Assembly (NCBI GenBank): GCA_025506515.1
Contig: CM046453.1
Location: forward strand, 28,075,882-28,139,881
DNA length: 64,000 nt
Direction: 5' to 3'
Source: Flaveria trinervia
Lineage: Eukaryota; Streptophyta; Magnoliopsida; Asterales; Asteraceae
Positions 1-9,122 of this stretch are shown here, in pieces. Under the pieces are notes generated by a model. The model did not search any database and was not told the origin of the DNA. It saw only the letters and a list, made by a program, of their open reading frames with translations. Position 1 is the first letter of the stretch; each line of letters opens with the position of its first letter. Position numbers and translations under genes: made by a program.

Positions 1-643
1 TAGGTTAGTTTAATTGGTCTATTAAGATGTGTAAATGCTCGAGTGGCTAAACGAGGAAGGGCGACGGTTACTCGTTTCATAGAGGTTCATAACTACGATT
101 TAAAGGCGTTTAAGGCTCATTATGGTGTTCGAATCACATACCCGAAGCGATTGGAACGTTTTGGAAGTTTATTACAAGCGTTTTGAAGGGTGTAAAGGCT
201 CGCCGGAGGGTCGGCCGGCGGTTGCCGGTGACCGACCGGAAAAACAGGAATTAAAGGGGGGAAGGGTTTGGGTTTCAAAAGTTTACACAAATGGTCCCTC
301 ACTTTCAACCTTTATTATTTTATGCAAAAAAACTTTCATTTAAAGTTTTAAAAATGAAAACTAGCCCCCCTTAAGTTAATTATTTTAAGATTTTAAACAT
401 TAGTATTATTACTACTAAGATTTATTATTATTATTGTCGTTACTAATTTTTGTTAATCTTCTTTTCATTATTTGAATCTTTTCATTATTGAACATTAAGT
501 TTAATTTAAGAAACTATAAATTTACAAATTAAAAGTTAATTGCAAGCACATAAGGCATCCATGAGTTTCATATTAGGCAATAATAGTCCTTACAAGATTA
601 AACAACATTAATTTTAATTAACGTAAAGATACAGGATGTTACA
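1..643 (-). mobile_element. 3' LTR fragment of a Ty3/gypsy element, cut by the window edge
   Basis: Read on the minus strand, a short purine tract (complement of 644-654) is followed at 643 by TGTAACATCC, a common start of Tekay/Del-type plant gypsy LTRs. Just upstream lies a TTCGGGAC-type pol tail typical of those elements. The LTR therefore runs from 643 down past base 1, and its other end is outside the window. A GC-rich patch at about 200-245 contrasts with the AT-rich surroundings. The ORFs here are short, show no domain and are taken as chance. The gypsy assignment rests on the PPT/LTR junction only, since no RT or integrase of this element is visible. Confidence 0.55.
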
Positions 644-1324
644 CTCTCCCCAACTTAAAAGAATTTTGTCCCGAAATTAAGAATGAAACTTAAACGAACA
701 GGAGACTATGATGAAAGATAAGCGTACCAACGAACTGTGGTTGGCGTTGATTACGGGTGAGATGCTTCGTTTTGCGAATTATGGAATTTTACATGATGCA
801 TCCAAATTTGAAGTCTTCCAGTGGAATGCGAAAGTTATCATTGACAAATTATATAATGACACAAGCATAAGGCATATCTTCTGAATACGTACCACTCCTC
901 CGGTTAAACCGTCGGGTTAAAAATGATACGATATGTCGAGATTTTGAGCTGGGTTCCCAAAGATGATTAGAGGCATTGCTAATAATAGAAAGTGAATCGA
1001 TCATTAGAATTTAACGATCGATGTTTAATGACACACCATGATAACCAACTATTTAAGGTAAGTACGAGTCAATTCCTCGACTCGATATCTTATATGAGTC
1101 AATATGAAATGCGCGAAACTAGCCAATCAGTCAATAATGTACCAAATGACATAAAAAATACAAGGCAATTTGAACATATACCAAGCTATGTCAACATTTT
1201 CTTTATGTCAAACCATGAATCCCAATCACGGAAATTCATGATCCTTTTTGTCCACATCGGAATGAATGTAATAACAAGTCTTGTGAGTCGCAATCAAGAT
1301 AGAGATTTCAAGATTTTCAAGATT
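644..1324 (-). other. Decayed interior of the gypsy remnant, no recognisable gene
   Basis: The first ~50 bases read like the end of a gypsy pol ORF plus polypurine tract on the minus strand. The rest shows no protease, RT, integrase or chromodomain in any frame. An open frame on the plus strand at 992-1411 runs into the LTR of element A and has no recognisable domain. The stretch is AT-rich and is interrupted at 1329/1330 by element A; its continuation is at 17804. Confidence 0.35.
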
Positions 1325-1329
1325 AGGAG
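1325..1329. repeat. Target-site duplication of element A (left copy)
   Basis: AGGAG directly precedes the TG end of the LTR at 1330. The same five bases follow the CA end at 17799-17803. A perfect 5-bp duplication is what copia integrases produce. Confidence 0.9.
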
Positions 1330-2231
1330 TGATGGGTTTGATAGAACACAAAGTAAACAAGTTCAACCTTTTAAACTTTCTGAAAAACGCAGCGGAAGAA
1401 TAGAATTATAACATGTTTATAATCTGAAAAATCCATGTTCTTAATGATGTTTTAAGATGGAAAAACATGTGAATGAACAAGCTATGAACACAAGTTAAAC
1501 TACATAAAATCACAGCTATATAAAGCTGTGATGAACTACCTTTCTCCAGCCAAAAATCGACCAAGAAGGGGTTGAAAGATGCTTGTGAATCGGCCAAGAC
1601 TCCAAGGAAGGATCCCTCAAGCTTGTATACCCAAATCTTGTATGCAATTCACTCTTCTTGCTAGGGAGAACAACACCAAAGTTCCTCAAAAACCCCCTCT
1701 TTCTTGTTGGAACCCGTAAGTATTAGAGAGAGAGAGAGAGCTTATGAGAAAATGTTTTGCATGTCACTTGATGATGAGAGAACCAAGAGTGTATATCTAA
1801 AATTGGATTAAAGAAAGCAAAGTCTCTCATTGGGGTGGGGGGGGGGGCGGCCGAAAATATGGGTCAAAGGCAAGTTCCCCCCAAAAACCATTAATCCAAT
1901 TTTATATAATAGTACCTTGAAAGTTTATACAATTAACATTTAATTGTATAACTTATACACTCTTTTAATTAGTTAATGTTATCAAACTAACTTAAATAAC
2001 AATAGGTAATATTCTTGAACAAAATATCCTAATAAGTTGTTCCATCTCACATGCAACTTATTTAGAAAACCCATTTTCTAAATTTGGTGTTATTATTTAA
2101 TTACATGATCATATCATCAATTGAATAATTGTTAGTGATTGCAAAGCTTGTTATTAGGTATAACCCGACTTGGATCATGACATACTAACCACATCAATGT
2201 TCTATGTGTCTTGGGCATATAGAATCTAACA
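1330..2231 (-). repeat. Element A 3' LTR
   Basis: This is a 902-bp direct repeat of 16875-17798. On the minus strand it begins TGTTAGATTC and ends with CA. It contains an 11-base G run at 1837-1847 and a GA microsatellite at about 1722-1740. It lies beside the polypurine tract and is therefore the 3' LTR. Confidence 0.9.
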
Positions 2232-2242
2232 ATCTCCCACTT
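2232..2242 (-). other. Element A polypurine tract
   Basis: On the minus strand this reads AAGTGGGAGAT directly before the TG start of the 3' LTR. It is the expected plus-strand primer site. Confidence 0.75.
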
Positions 2243-3006
2243 GCACAAGATTCATAGAAGATTGATGCAAGTAGTAAATACCGCCTAACAACGGTTTACT
2301 ACCCTTAATACGCATGACTTATAGTCATTCAATAACATCATCCCTTTCAAGTACCCTACTTGAAATGATTTAGGTGAATTAATCATCTATCCTTTTGTTA
2401 CAGATGTCATGTTAAATCCAAGAACATAGAGTGATCATTCCTTGTTGATTTAACTTATCAGGCCTTAGACATCTAACTCTCAACGAATAAGAGGAACAAA
2501 TTCCATCTTGACTACATACATTTCTCACAAACACCTCGTGTCACACCTGAACATACCCTTATGTGCTGTCCACTATTTCAGGACAGTGAAGAACAAGTTC
2601 AAGGTATGATACTTGGTGAATATCAAAACCCAATATGTATCTCAGGTCGGAGGATATCAAATGATATTCGCCTTTATTCAAATTTACTTATGATCAATCA
2701 ATAAGATTCCATGTAGTAAAATTTGAGATGCAGGTTAGTCCAATATTTGTATCCCACAAATATCTATGAACCTTGGTAGTAACCCATTGCTCTATATTCA
2801 TCCTTATGAATATCAACCAATCCAAGTTCATAATAATCTTACCCTCACACTTGTTCCCACAAGTATGAATGACTACGGACATTTAGAGTAAACAATTTAC
2901 TCATGGATTAAACATGCTAAATTGGAACATTAATTGAAACATTATAACCAAATAATTTTATTCAAATAATAAAGAGTTCCACATATCCAAATACAAAATT
3001 TACAGA
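2243..3006 (-). other. Element A 3' untranslated region
   Basis: These ~760 bp lie between the RNase H stop and the polypurine tract. No ORF with a recognisable domain is seen on either strand. Long noncoding tails of this kind occur in plant copia elements. Confidence 0.6.
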
Positions 3007-4362
3007 TCAAATCCAATCACTAGAATATTGAAGTCCCATGGCACAAGTATGACCTTCATGCTTTGCCTTTTCAAGGAGCTTCGTGAGAGGATCCGCAATG
3101 TTCTGATCCGTGTGAACTTTGCGAATACATATCTTTCCTTTTTCAACTTCATCGCGTATGTAGTTGAATCTCCGCTCAATATGCCTAGTCTTTTGATGAG
3201 CACGAGGTTCCTTGATTTGAGCAATCGCACCCTCGTTATCACAAAAGATCTCTAGGGGGTCCTGAATGGAAGGGACAACCCCCAGATCGGCAATGAATTT
3301 CTTCAACCATGCAACTTCTTGAGCTGCCAATGAGGCGGCAACGTATTCTGATTCTGTAGTTGATAGAGCCACCACATCCTACTTGGAGCTCTTCCAAGAG
3401 ACCGCTCCTCCATTCAGAATGAAAATATATCCCGATTGGGACCGAGAATCATCACGATCGGTTTGGAAACTCGCATCCGTGTAACCTTTTACAACGAGTT
3501 CCTCATCACCAGATCCATAGATTAGGAACATATCTCTTGTCCTCCTTAGGTATTTAAGTATGTTCTTAACAGCCATCCAATGTCTGTTTCCAGGATTTTG
3601 CTGGTAACGACTTGTCATGCTTAAGGCGCATGACACGTCCGGTCGAGTGCATATCATTGCATACATGATGGATCCAATAGCAGATGCGTATGGGATTGCC
3701 TTCATTTTATCTTGCTCATCCTTTGAGCTTGGACATTGAGTCGTACTCAATATCGTTCCTCTTTGAATAGGTACGGTACCTTTCTTAGAGTTCTCCATCT
3801 TGAACCGTTTCAAGATTTTATCAATATACGCACTTTGATTTAAACCAATCAACCGCCTTGATCTATCCCTATAGATCTTTATTCCTAGAATATAGGCGGC
3901 TTCTCCAAGATCCTTAATGGAAAAACAACTTCCAAGCCAGGTTTTTACACCTTCCAAGGTTGGAATGTCATTTCCAATAGTAGTATGTTATCAACATACA
4001 ATACTAGGAAAGTTACTATGCTCCCACTTGCCTTCTTATACACACAAACCTCATCAGCGTTTTTGATGAAGCCAAATTTCTCATCAAAACAATGATTCCA
4101 GCTTCTCGACGCTTGCTTCAATCCATAGATTGATTTCTTTAACTTGCATACTTTATTGGGATGTTTTGGATCGACAAAACCTTCAGGCTGAACCATATAG
4201 ACATCTTCCTCAAGATATCCATTTAGGAAAGCGGTTTTGACATCCATTTGCCAAATCTGATAATCATAATGAGCAGCTATGGCAAACAATATCCTTATAG
4301 ACTTTAGCATCGCAACAGGTGAGAAGGTTTCATCATAATCACCCCTTGGGTTTGAGTGAAAC
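3007..4362 (-). pseudogene. pol: Element A reverse transcriptase (C-terminal part) and RNase H, broken
   Basis: This is the distal half of the copia pol polyprotein, which copies the element RNA and removes the RNA strand. Frames 4310-3945, 3957-3379 and 3375-3007 carry, in order, the RT core (QMDVKTAFLNG, YGLKQASRSW), the connection region (GSIMYAMICTRPDVS) and RNase H with its acidic residues in TTESEYVAA and CDNEGA, plus RHIERRFNYIRD. Damage is clear: the metal-binding YVDD box reads YVDN (3987-3998), a frame change follows at about 3950, and a stop interrupts RNase H at about 3376. The N-terminal part of RT lies beyond element B, from 12817. Confidence 0.88.
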
Positions 4363-4367
4363 CCTTT
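4363..4367. repeat. Target-site duplication of element B (left copy)
   Basis: CCTTT precedes the LTR at 4368 and recurs at 12812-12816 after its other end. The insertion falls in the RT coding region of element A, just after a KARLVAK motif. Confidence 0.9.
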
Positions 4368-5300
4368 TGACAGGATCAGCGATCACAAGTTTGATGTATT
4401 AGAGTTCAAAGCAGCGGAATACGAACAAGAATTAGACAAATTGTAGCAAGCAATCGATACTTGTATGCATTAAGAGCACATACGGTTATAGGGAGAGAAT
4501 ATATATTTCTGATTTCAAGGAATGTTTATAGATGTAGAATATTTCTAATCAAATCATTCATTCATTCCATTCATTCTACACACTATTACAATAGGTTGTC
4601 ACTCCTTATATAGAGTGCAACAATCACTGCTGTTATCACGGAAAGTGACAACTGGCAGATCTAATACAAAAATAACTAACTCTTAACAAACTACTGAAAT
4701 GTTCACAACTACTGAGAACATATCAGAGTGTTAAGTACAAAATATAAAACTATTGAAACTACAACGACTGAAGAACAAGCTCTTCAGTCGTTTTACAAAA
4801 CTACTGAAACATAAAACTACTGAAACTAGAAATATAAAACTACTGATATCACAACTACTGAAGAAGTACTCTTCAGCAGTTGTGACAAACTACTGACGCT
4901 TCAGTACTTGATCTTCAAACTTTGACCTTCAGATGTTTCATCAGCTGATGACTTCAGTAGATATCATCAGCTGATGTCTTCAGTCTTTGTCTTCAGACTT
5001 TGTACATCAGTTGTTGATCTTCAGCACTTGTAAACTCTTCAGCTGTTGTACTTCAGTACTTTGGTCTTTCAGCTTCAGCACTTGTGTTCTTCAGCTGTTC
5101 AGCTTCAGTACTTGTGTTCTTCAGCTGTTGTACTTCAGCACTTTAGTTCTTCAGCTGTTGGAGTCTTCAGCACTTGATCTTCAGCTGTTGAAGTCTTCAG
5201 CACTTGTCAAACTGCTGATGAGGCTTTCAGCAGTTGTTGTGATACCATATGGGACTTAGAGGTTTTCTGATCTTGGCTCATTGGTTCTTTTGGTCCAACA
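4368..5300 (-). repeat. Element B 3' LTR
   Basis: A 933-bp LTR, TG...CA on the minus strand, starting TGTTGGACC. Its upstream half (about 4745-5260) is packed with ACTGAAG/CTTCAG-type repeats, including a hairpin with 11-bp arms (4764-4774 and 4781-4791). The TATA box lies at about 4606-4613. ORF-like frames inside it are repeat translations. Confidence 0.92.
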
Positions 5301-5311
5301 AACTCCCCCTG
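5301..5311 (-). other. Element B polypurine tract
   Basis: On the minus strand this reads CAGGGGGAGTT directly before the LTR start, a standard copia polypurine tract. Confidence 0.85.
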
Positions 5312-5516
5312 AACCAATGCAGCCAAAACCTCTAAATTATTCGTTGTCCCACTTATTGTTGGCAAAGTGTTGGTCTTTTTCCTTCTTGATCAGTAGAGAA
5401 GATGACCCATGTAAGCTCCGGCCTGGGAAGAAACCTCAAATATTTGTTTGGCAGAGTATGAATGGGAACTCTGTTTTGGGGAACAGGACACAGAGTTGTT
5501 ATCCCATTCATGAGAT

Positions 5517-6293
5517 TCACTTCCCCATAATGAGTCTGTACGACTCTCTTGTGTAGGCCTCAAGGAAGGTGATTTGTTCCTCCATGGTTAGCTCTTCAGC
5601 ACCTCCTTCAAACAATGATTCAGGCCCATAATACTCAGACAGGTATTTGGCCTGTTTCCCATTCTTTAGCTCCACAGTTGTTATTATTCTGTAAGCAAAC
5701 TCATCCGGGTGATTACCCTCTAGGAACAACTGGAGCTCATTTTTCCTGACTTCCTCAAGCCTCTTGTAAACTAACCCCTTTTTCACTATTTTGTTTTCCA
5801 GCATCTTCTGAGGGGTTAGATTAGCTTTGTAGGCTTTCTTGAAGTCTTCTAGGATTTCCCAGGGTGAAACTACAAAGACCAGAGAGATCACTTCGTCTAC
5901 GATCTTTTTCACCTGGCCAATGTATCTCTGAGGTATATTTTTCTTATGAATTCTGTGAGAGACCCTGGGATCAGGCCAAATCCTCACTCTTTCCTTTTGA
6001 TATTGAAAGGTATGCCTCAGAGTGTAAAGTATGAGGGCTTGCTTCTTCATATTGATGATAGAAGATGTGGCTGCATAAGCTTTGTCAACTCTCTTCAGCA
6101 ATTCCTCATCATGCTGTTTATGAAGCTCTTCTTCTTCTAGCTTCACTTTAACCATTTGTCTCTGGACTTCAGGAGTAATTGCTGAGGAGTGACTTGTGGC
6201 CTTAGGCAACTGAATCACAGCTGAGAGTGGCAGCCTATCTTTATCATCTTCTTCATCATCTTCTAGCCTCAATATCCTTCTCTTCTTCTTCAA
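5517..6293 (-). pseudogene. Element B ORF3, C-terminal part
   Basis: This frame encodes 258 residues and continues the 6308-7738 frame: element C has one more C in the run just before the junction, so B has a 1-base deletion. The protein starts with a basic stretch (KKKRR) and an acidic patch, then carries a charged helical region and a C-terminal region with WPDPRVSHRIH and PQRYIGQVKKIV. I do not recognise a domain. No signal peptide or membrane segment is visible. This copy reaches the natural stop, while element C has lost about 300 bp here. Role unknown; presumed accessory protein of the retroelement. Confidence 0.7.
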
Positions 6294-6307
6294 GGGTATA
6301 TCATCGG

Positions 6308-7738
6308 CTATGGTTTTGAGGGTAAGGGAGTTGGTTTGGTGGGTTGTTTTTTGGGTGGTTTTGGTGCGGGAATGTTGACAGGCTGTTCTAGCATCCTTGA
6401 GGTGAGTGTGGCTTTTGATTGCTTGGCTAGCTCAGTCCTGCTCCCAGCACCCGCTTCATTCAAAGCTTCAATAATAAGCCCCTTAGTATATGCTTCAGAC
6501 GAACAGATCTTGGTGGTGATTGCCAAGATACTGTCCCTGGACCAAGCTTTGATTTTGATCATTGATCTTCCAAGATATTTTGCAATAAATCTAATCATGA
6601 TTTCAAGCCTTTCTCTTTCTAACACTTCATAACTTGCCCTTCTATTCTGGATTTCTTCAATCTCTAGTCGTCGAATCTCAGAGTCAAGTTTATTGGTGTC
6701 ATGGCCTTGCCTAAACAGCTGATCAATGATGTTGTCCATTGATCTGCTGTGTTCGGCATCAGCCTCTTTTATCAGTAGCTCCAAGGCTTTATCTTCAGCA
6801 ATGTGATCATCAGCACCTTTCTTTCGCTTGTAGGTGAGCAGTGGTTGCTGTTCTTTCTCCTCCTTTTGGGCTTGCTTCGCTTCCTTCGCTTCCTTCTTTT
6901 CCTCGGATCTTTTCCTCTTTTTTTCTTTCACTGCAGTACTCTCCCCCTTTTTGGATGCATTGGAGGAAGGGGTTTGTACCGCAGAAAGAGTCTTTTGTAC
7001 AGCAGCATCAATCAGGGGCTGTAAAGTGGAGGAAAGCCTCTCATCAATGGCTTTAGTCACAATATCAGTGATTATGGGTGTGATGAGAGGGAGGGAATTT
7101 TGAAGTACAGCACCTCTTTGCTCAGGAGGGTTCTGTTCCTGAGAAGTAGGGCCTGAAGCAGAGGCAGGTGGTTGAGTTTGGAGTGGCTCAGTGTTTGGGA
7201 AACCTTCAAGTGAAGGTGCCATCTGTGGGTGGGTAGAGGCAGATGGTCTTTCTCCTTGTGAGAGTTGATCAAGTAGGTTTTGCAGCCTACTGACCTTCTC
7301 TTCAAGGATTGTGTTCTGGGCAAGAACATCGTAGAAAAAACCCAGGTCATCATCAGCAGTACCACCGGGTGGTGAACTGTTGACAGGAGCAACAGCAGGA
7401 GTTTGATGAGGAACATATTGCAGTATGTCCAAATCAAATAACTCCACAGGGCATTGTGAAATCTTGTCCTTTGGAGATTCATTGAACTTAACATGTAGAG
7501 TTTCGTCAACCATCTTTGTTCTGCAGTTGAAGACTCTGTATGCCTTACAAGTAGATGAATAACCAACAAAATACCCTGCATCCACCTTAGGATCAAATTT
7601 TTGGAGTTGATCCTTTGTGTTGAGAATAAAACAGGGACACCCAAATGCTTTGAAAAATGAAATCAGAGGAGCCAAATGATGGAGAACTTCATATGGAGTC
7701 TTCATCAATCTCTGATTTACTAAAACTCTATTTTGCAC
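6308..7738 (-). CDS. Element B chimeric ORF: integrase C-terminal region fused to distal ORF3
   Basis: The first ~120 residues are the copia integrase C-terminal region (YEVLHHLAPLISFFKAFGCP, FVGYSSTCKAYRVFN). At 7346-7357 the sequence jumps, without loss of frame, into ORF3: a coiled-coil start (DDLGFFYDVLAQN), a Pro/Gln-rich stretch, a Lys/Glu-rich basic cluster (KEKKRKRSEEKK) and long charged helices. In element C these two parts lie about 4.1 kb apart, with RT, RNase H and the start of ORF3 between them. Both sites in C carry an 11-base GCTGATGATGA, so the join looks like a microhomology deletion. The frame is open for 476 codons, but upstream pol is frameshifted, so it may never be translated. 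Confidence 0.8.
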   Translation of the reverse strand: MQNRVLVNQRLMKTPYEVLHHLAPLISFFKAFGCPCFILNTKDQLQKFDPKVDAGYFVGYSSTCKAYRVFNCRTKMVDETLHVKFNESPKDKISQCPVELFDLDILQYVPHQTPAVAPVNSSPPGGTADDDLGFFYDVLAQNTILEEKVSRLQNLLDQLSQGERPSASTHPQMAPSLEGFPNTEPLQTQPPASASGPTSQEQNPPEQRGAVLQNSLPLITPIITDIVTKAIDERLSSTLQPLIDAAVQKTLSAVQTPSSNASKKGESTAVKEKKRKRSEEKKEAKEAKQAQKEEKEQQPLLTYKRKKGADDHIAEDKALELLIKEADAEHSRSMDNIIDQLFRQGHDTNKLDSEIRRLEIEEIQNRRASYEVLERERLEIMIRFIAKYLGRSMIKIKAWSRDSILAITTKICSSEAYTKGLIIEALNEAGAGSRTELAKQSKATLTSRMLEQPVNIPAPKPPKKQPTKPTPLPSKP

Positions 7739-7772
7739 ATAGCAAGCTGTGTTGACAGCTCAGCCCAAAAGG

Positions 7773-8791
7773 TCAGTGGCAAACCAGAGCAGCCAGCATG
7801 GACCTTGCAGCTTCAATCAGGGTCCTGTTCTTTCTCTCCACTACTCCATTTTGTTCTGGAGTCCTTGGAATGCTAAACTGCCTTTTGATTCCCTTTGAAA
7901 GATAGAAGTCATCAAGTGTATGATTTCTGAATTCAGTTCCATTGTCACTCCTAATACACTTAACTGGAAGGGAATACTGCTTCTCAATGTACAACACAAA
8001 GTGGATAATCTTCTGAGCAGCCTCATCCTTTGAATGTAGAAAGAAAGTCCATACAAATCTGGAGTAATCATCCACAATTACCAGACAGTATTTCTTCTTT
8101 GCCATGCTCATTACTCTCACAGGACCAAATAGATCCACATGCAGTAATTGCAAGCAGGCAGTGGACTTAGGCACTTCAATAGGAGGGAATGAGACTTTGT
8201 GCTGTTTTCCTTTTAAACACGCAGTGCAGGTTTCATCACAGTGGAACTCCTTTATTGGTAAGCCTCTGACTAAACTATTGTGGGTAAGCTGATTCATGTT
8301 TTTGAGATTAACATGACCAAGCCTCCTGTGCCACAGTTTAGATTCTTGAGAAGAGGCTTTGGAAAATAGGCAAGGATTGCCTTTGAGATCTATCTTCTTA
8401 GAAAGATCTAAGGCATACACTCTTCCTTTCCTGTTGGCTTTTAGGAGAGTGTGATCATCCAACACCTTGTCAATCAAGTGCAAAACTTTGGATGACAGAA
8501 TCCTACAGTTTTGACTGGTGAAAAGAGCAACATGGCCTTTATCACACATTGACTGACACTCAAGAGATTGTACTTGAGATTTTCCACATGATTAACATCA
8601 TCAAATTTGATTTCTCCATTGGAGACAAAGCCCTTACCAATGATGTAACCCCTAGCATCATTGCCAAAAGAAACAAATCCCTTCTTTCCTTGAGAGTAGT
8701 CATGAAGAAGAGAGCTATTCCCAGTCATGTGCATAGATCCCCCACTGTCTACATACCAGATGCTACTTTGGCATGTTGAAGAACCCTGCAA
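7773..8791 (-). pseudogene. pol: Element B protease and integrase, frameshifted
   Basis: Protease is shown by WYVDSGGSMHMTG at the start (8791 frame). After a 1-base deletion at about 8545 the frame at 8549 carries the pre-integrase HHCC zinc site (WHRRLGHVN...CDETCTACLKGK). The integrase core follows, with its three acidic residues in LLHVDLFGP, RSDNGTEF and NGVVERKNR. The frame breaks again at about 7775, where bases are missing relative to element C. The enzyme would process the polyprotein and insert the cDNA. The first frame has no ATG and lies +1 to gag. Confidence 0.88.
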
Positions 8792-8801
8792 TTATAAACA
8801 A

Positions 8802-9122
8802 TCAGTTAGTTTTAGAGACCCAAACCTTTTTGGTTTTGGGCCTGGTCTCATCAATAGATGGTAAACTAACAGGTTTATTTGAAACAACAGCTTGAGAGGA
8901 AGAAGATGGTGTAGAAGAGGAGTCCTTTGGCTTGGACCTCCTTTTCTGTGGTTTCAACATAGGAGTGTCTAGTTGGTTAACTCTACCCAACAGATGTTGA
9001 ACCATCATTACCAGCTGTGTCTGATTTTGTGATAAAGCTTTCAGCTCATCAGACACATTGCCAGTGGAGTTTGATAAGTTCCTATGTTGCACCTTCTTCT
9101 TCTGAGCACTCTCAGCTGTCAC
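8802..9122 (-). pseudogene. gag: Element B gag C-terminal tail, out of frame
   Basis: This 106-codon frame overlaps the end of the main gag ORF and continues it: element C has one more G in the purine run at the junction. It holds a short helical stretch (QNQTQLVMMVQHLLGRVNQL) and a Ser/Lys-rich end, then stops about 20 bases before the protease frame. In B and C the protease lies +1 to this frame. Confidence 0.7.

Noticed and set aside
122..343. Overlapping short ORFs on both strands in a GC-rich patch
   Set aside because: They lie inside a gypsy LTR and show no protein features.
992..1411. 139-codon plus-strand ORF
   Set aside because: It has no domain, runs from decayed repeat DNA across the insertion point into the LTR of element A, and so cannot be an old gene.
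4987..5259. Leu/Ser-rich ORFs in the family 1 LTRs (also 12498-12770, 21215-21397, 32446-32670)
   Set aside because: They are translations of CTTCAG-type repeats and lie in LTRs, upstream of or opposite to the element's genes.
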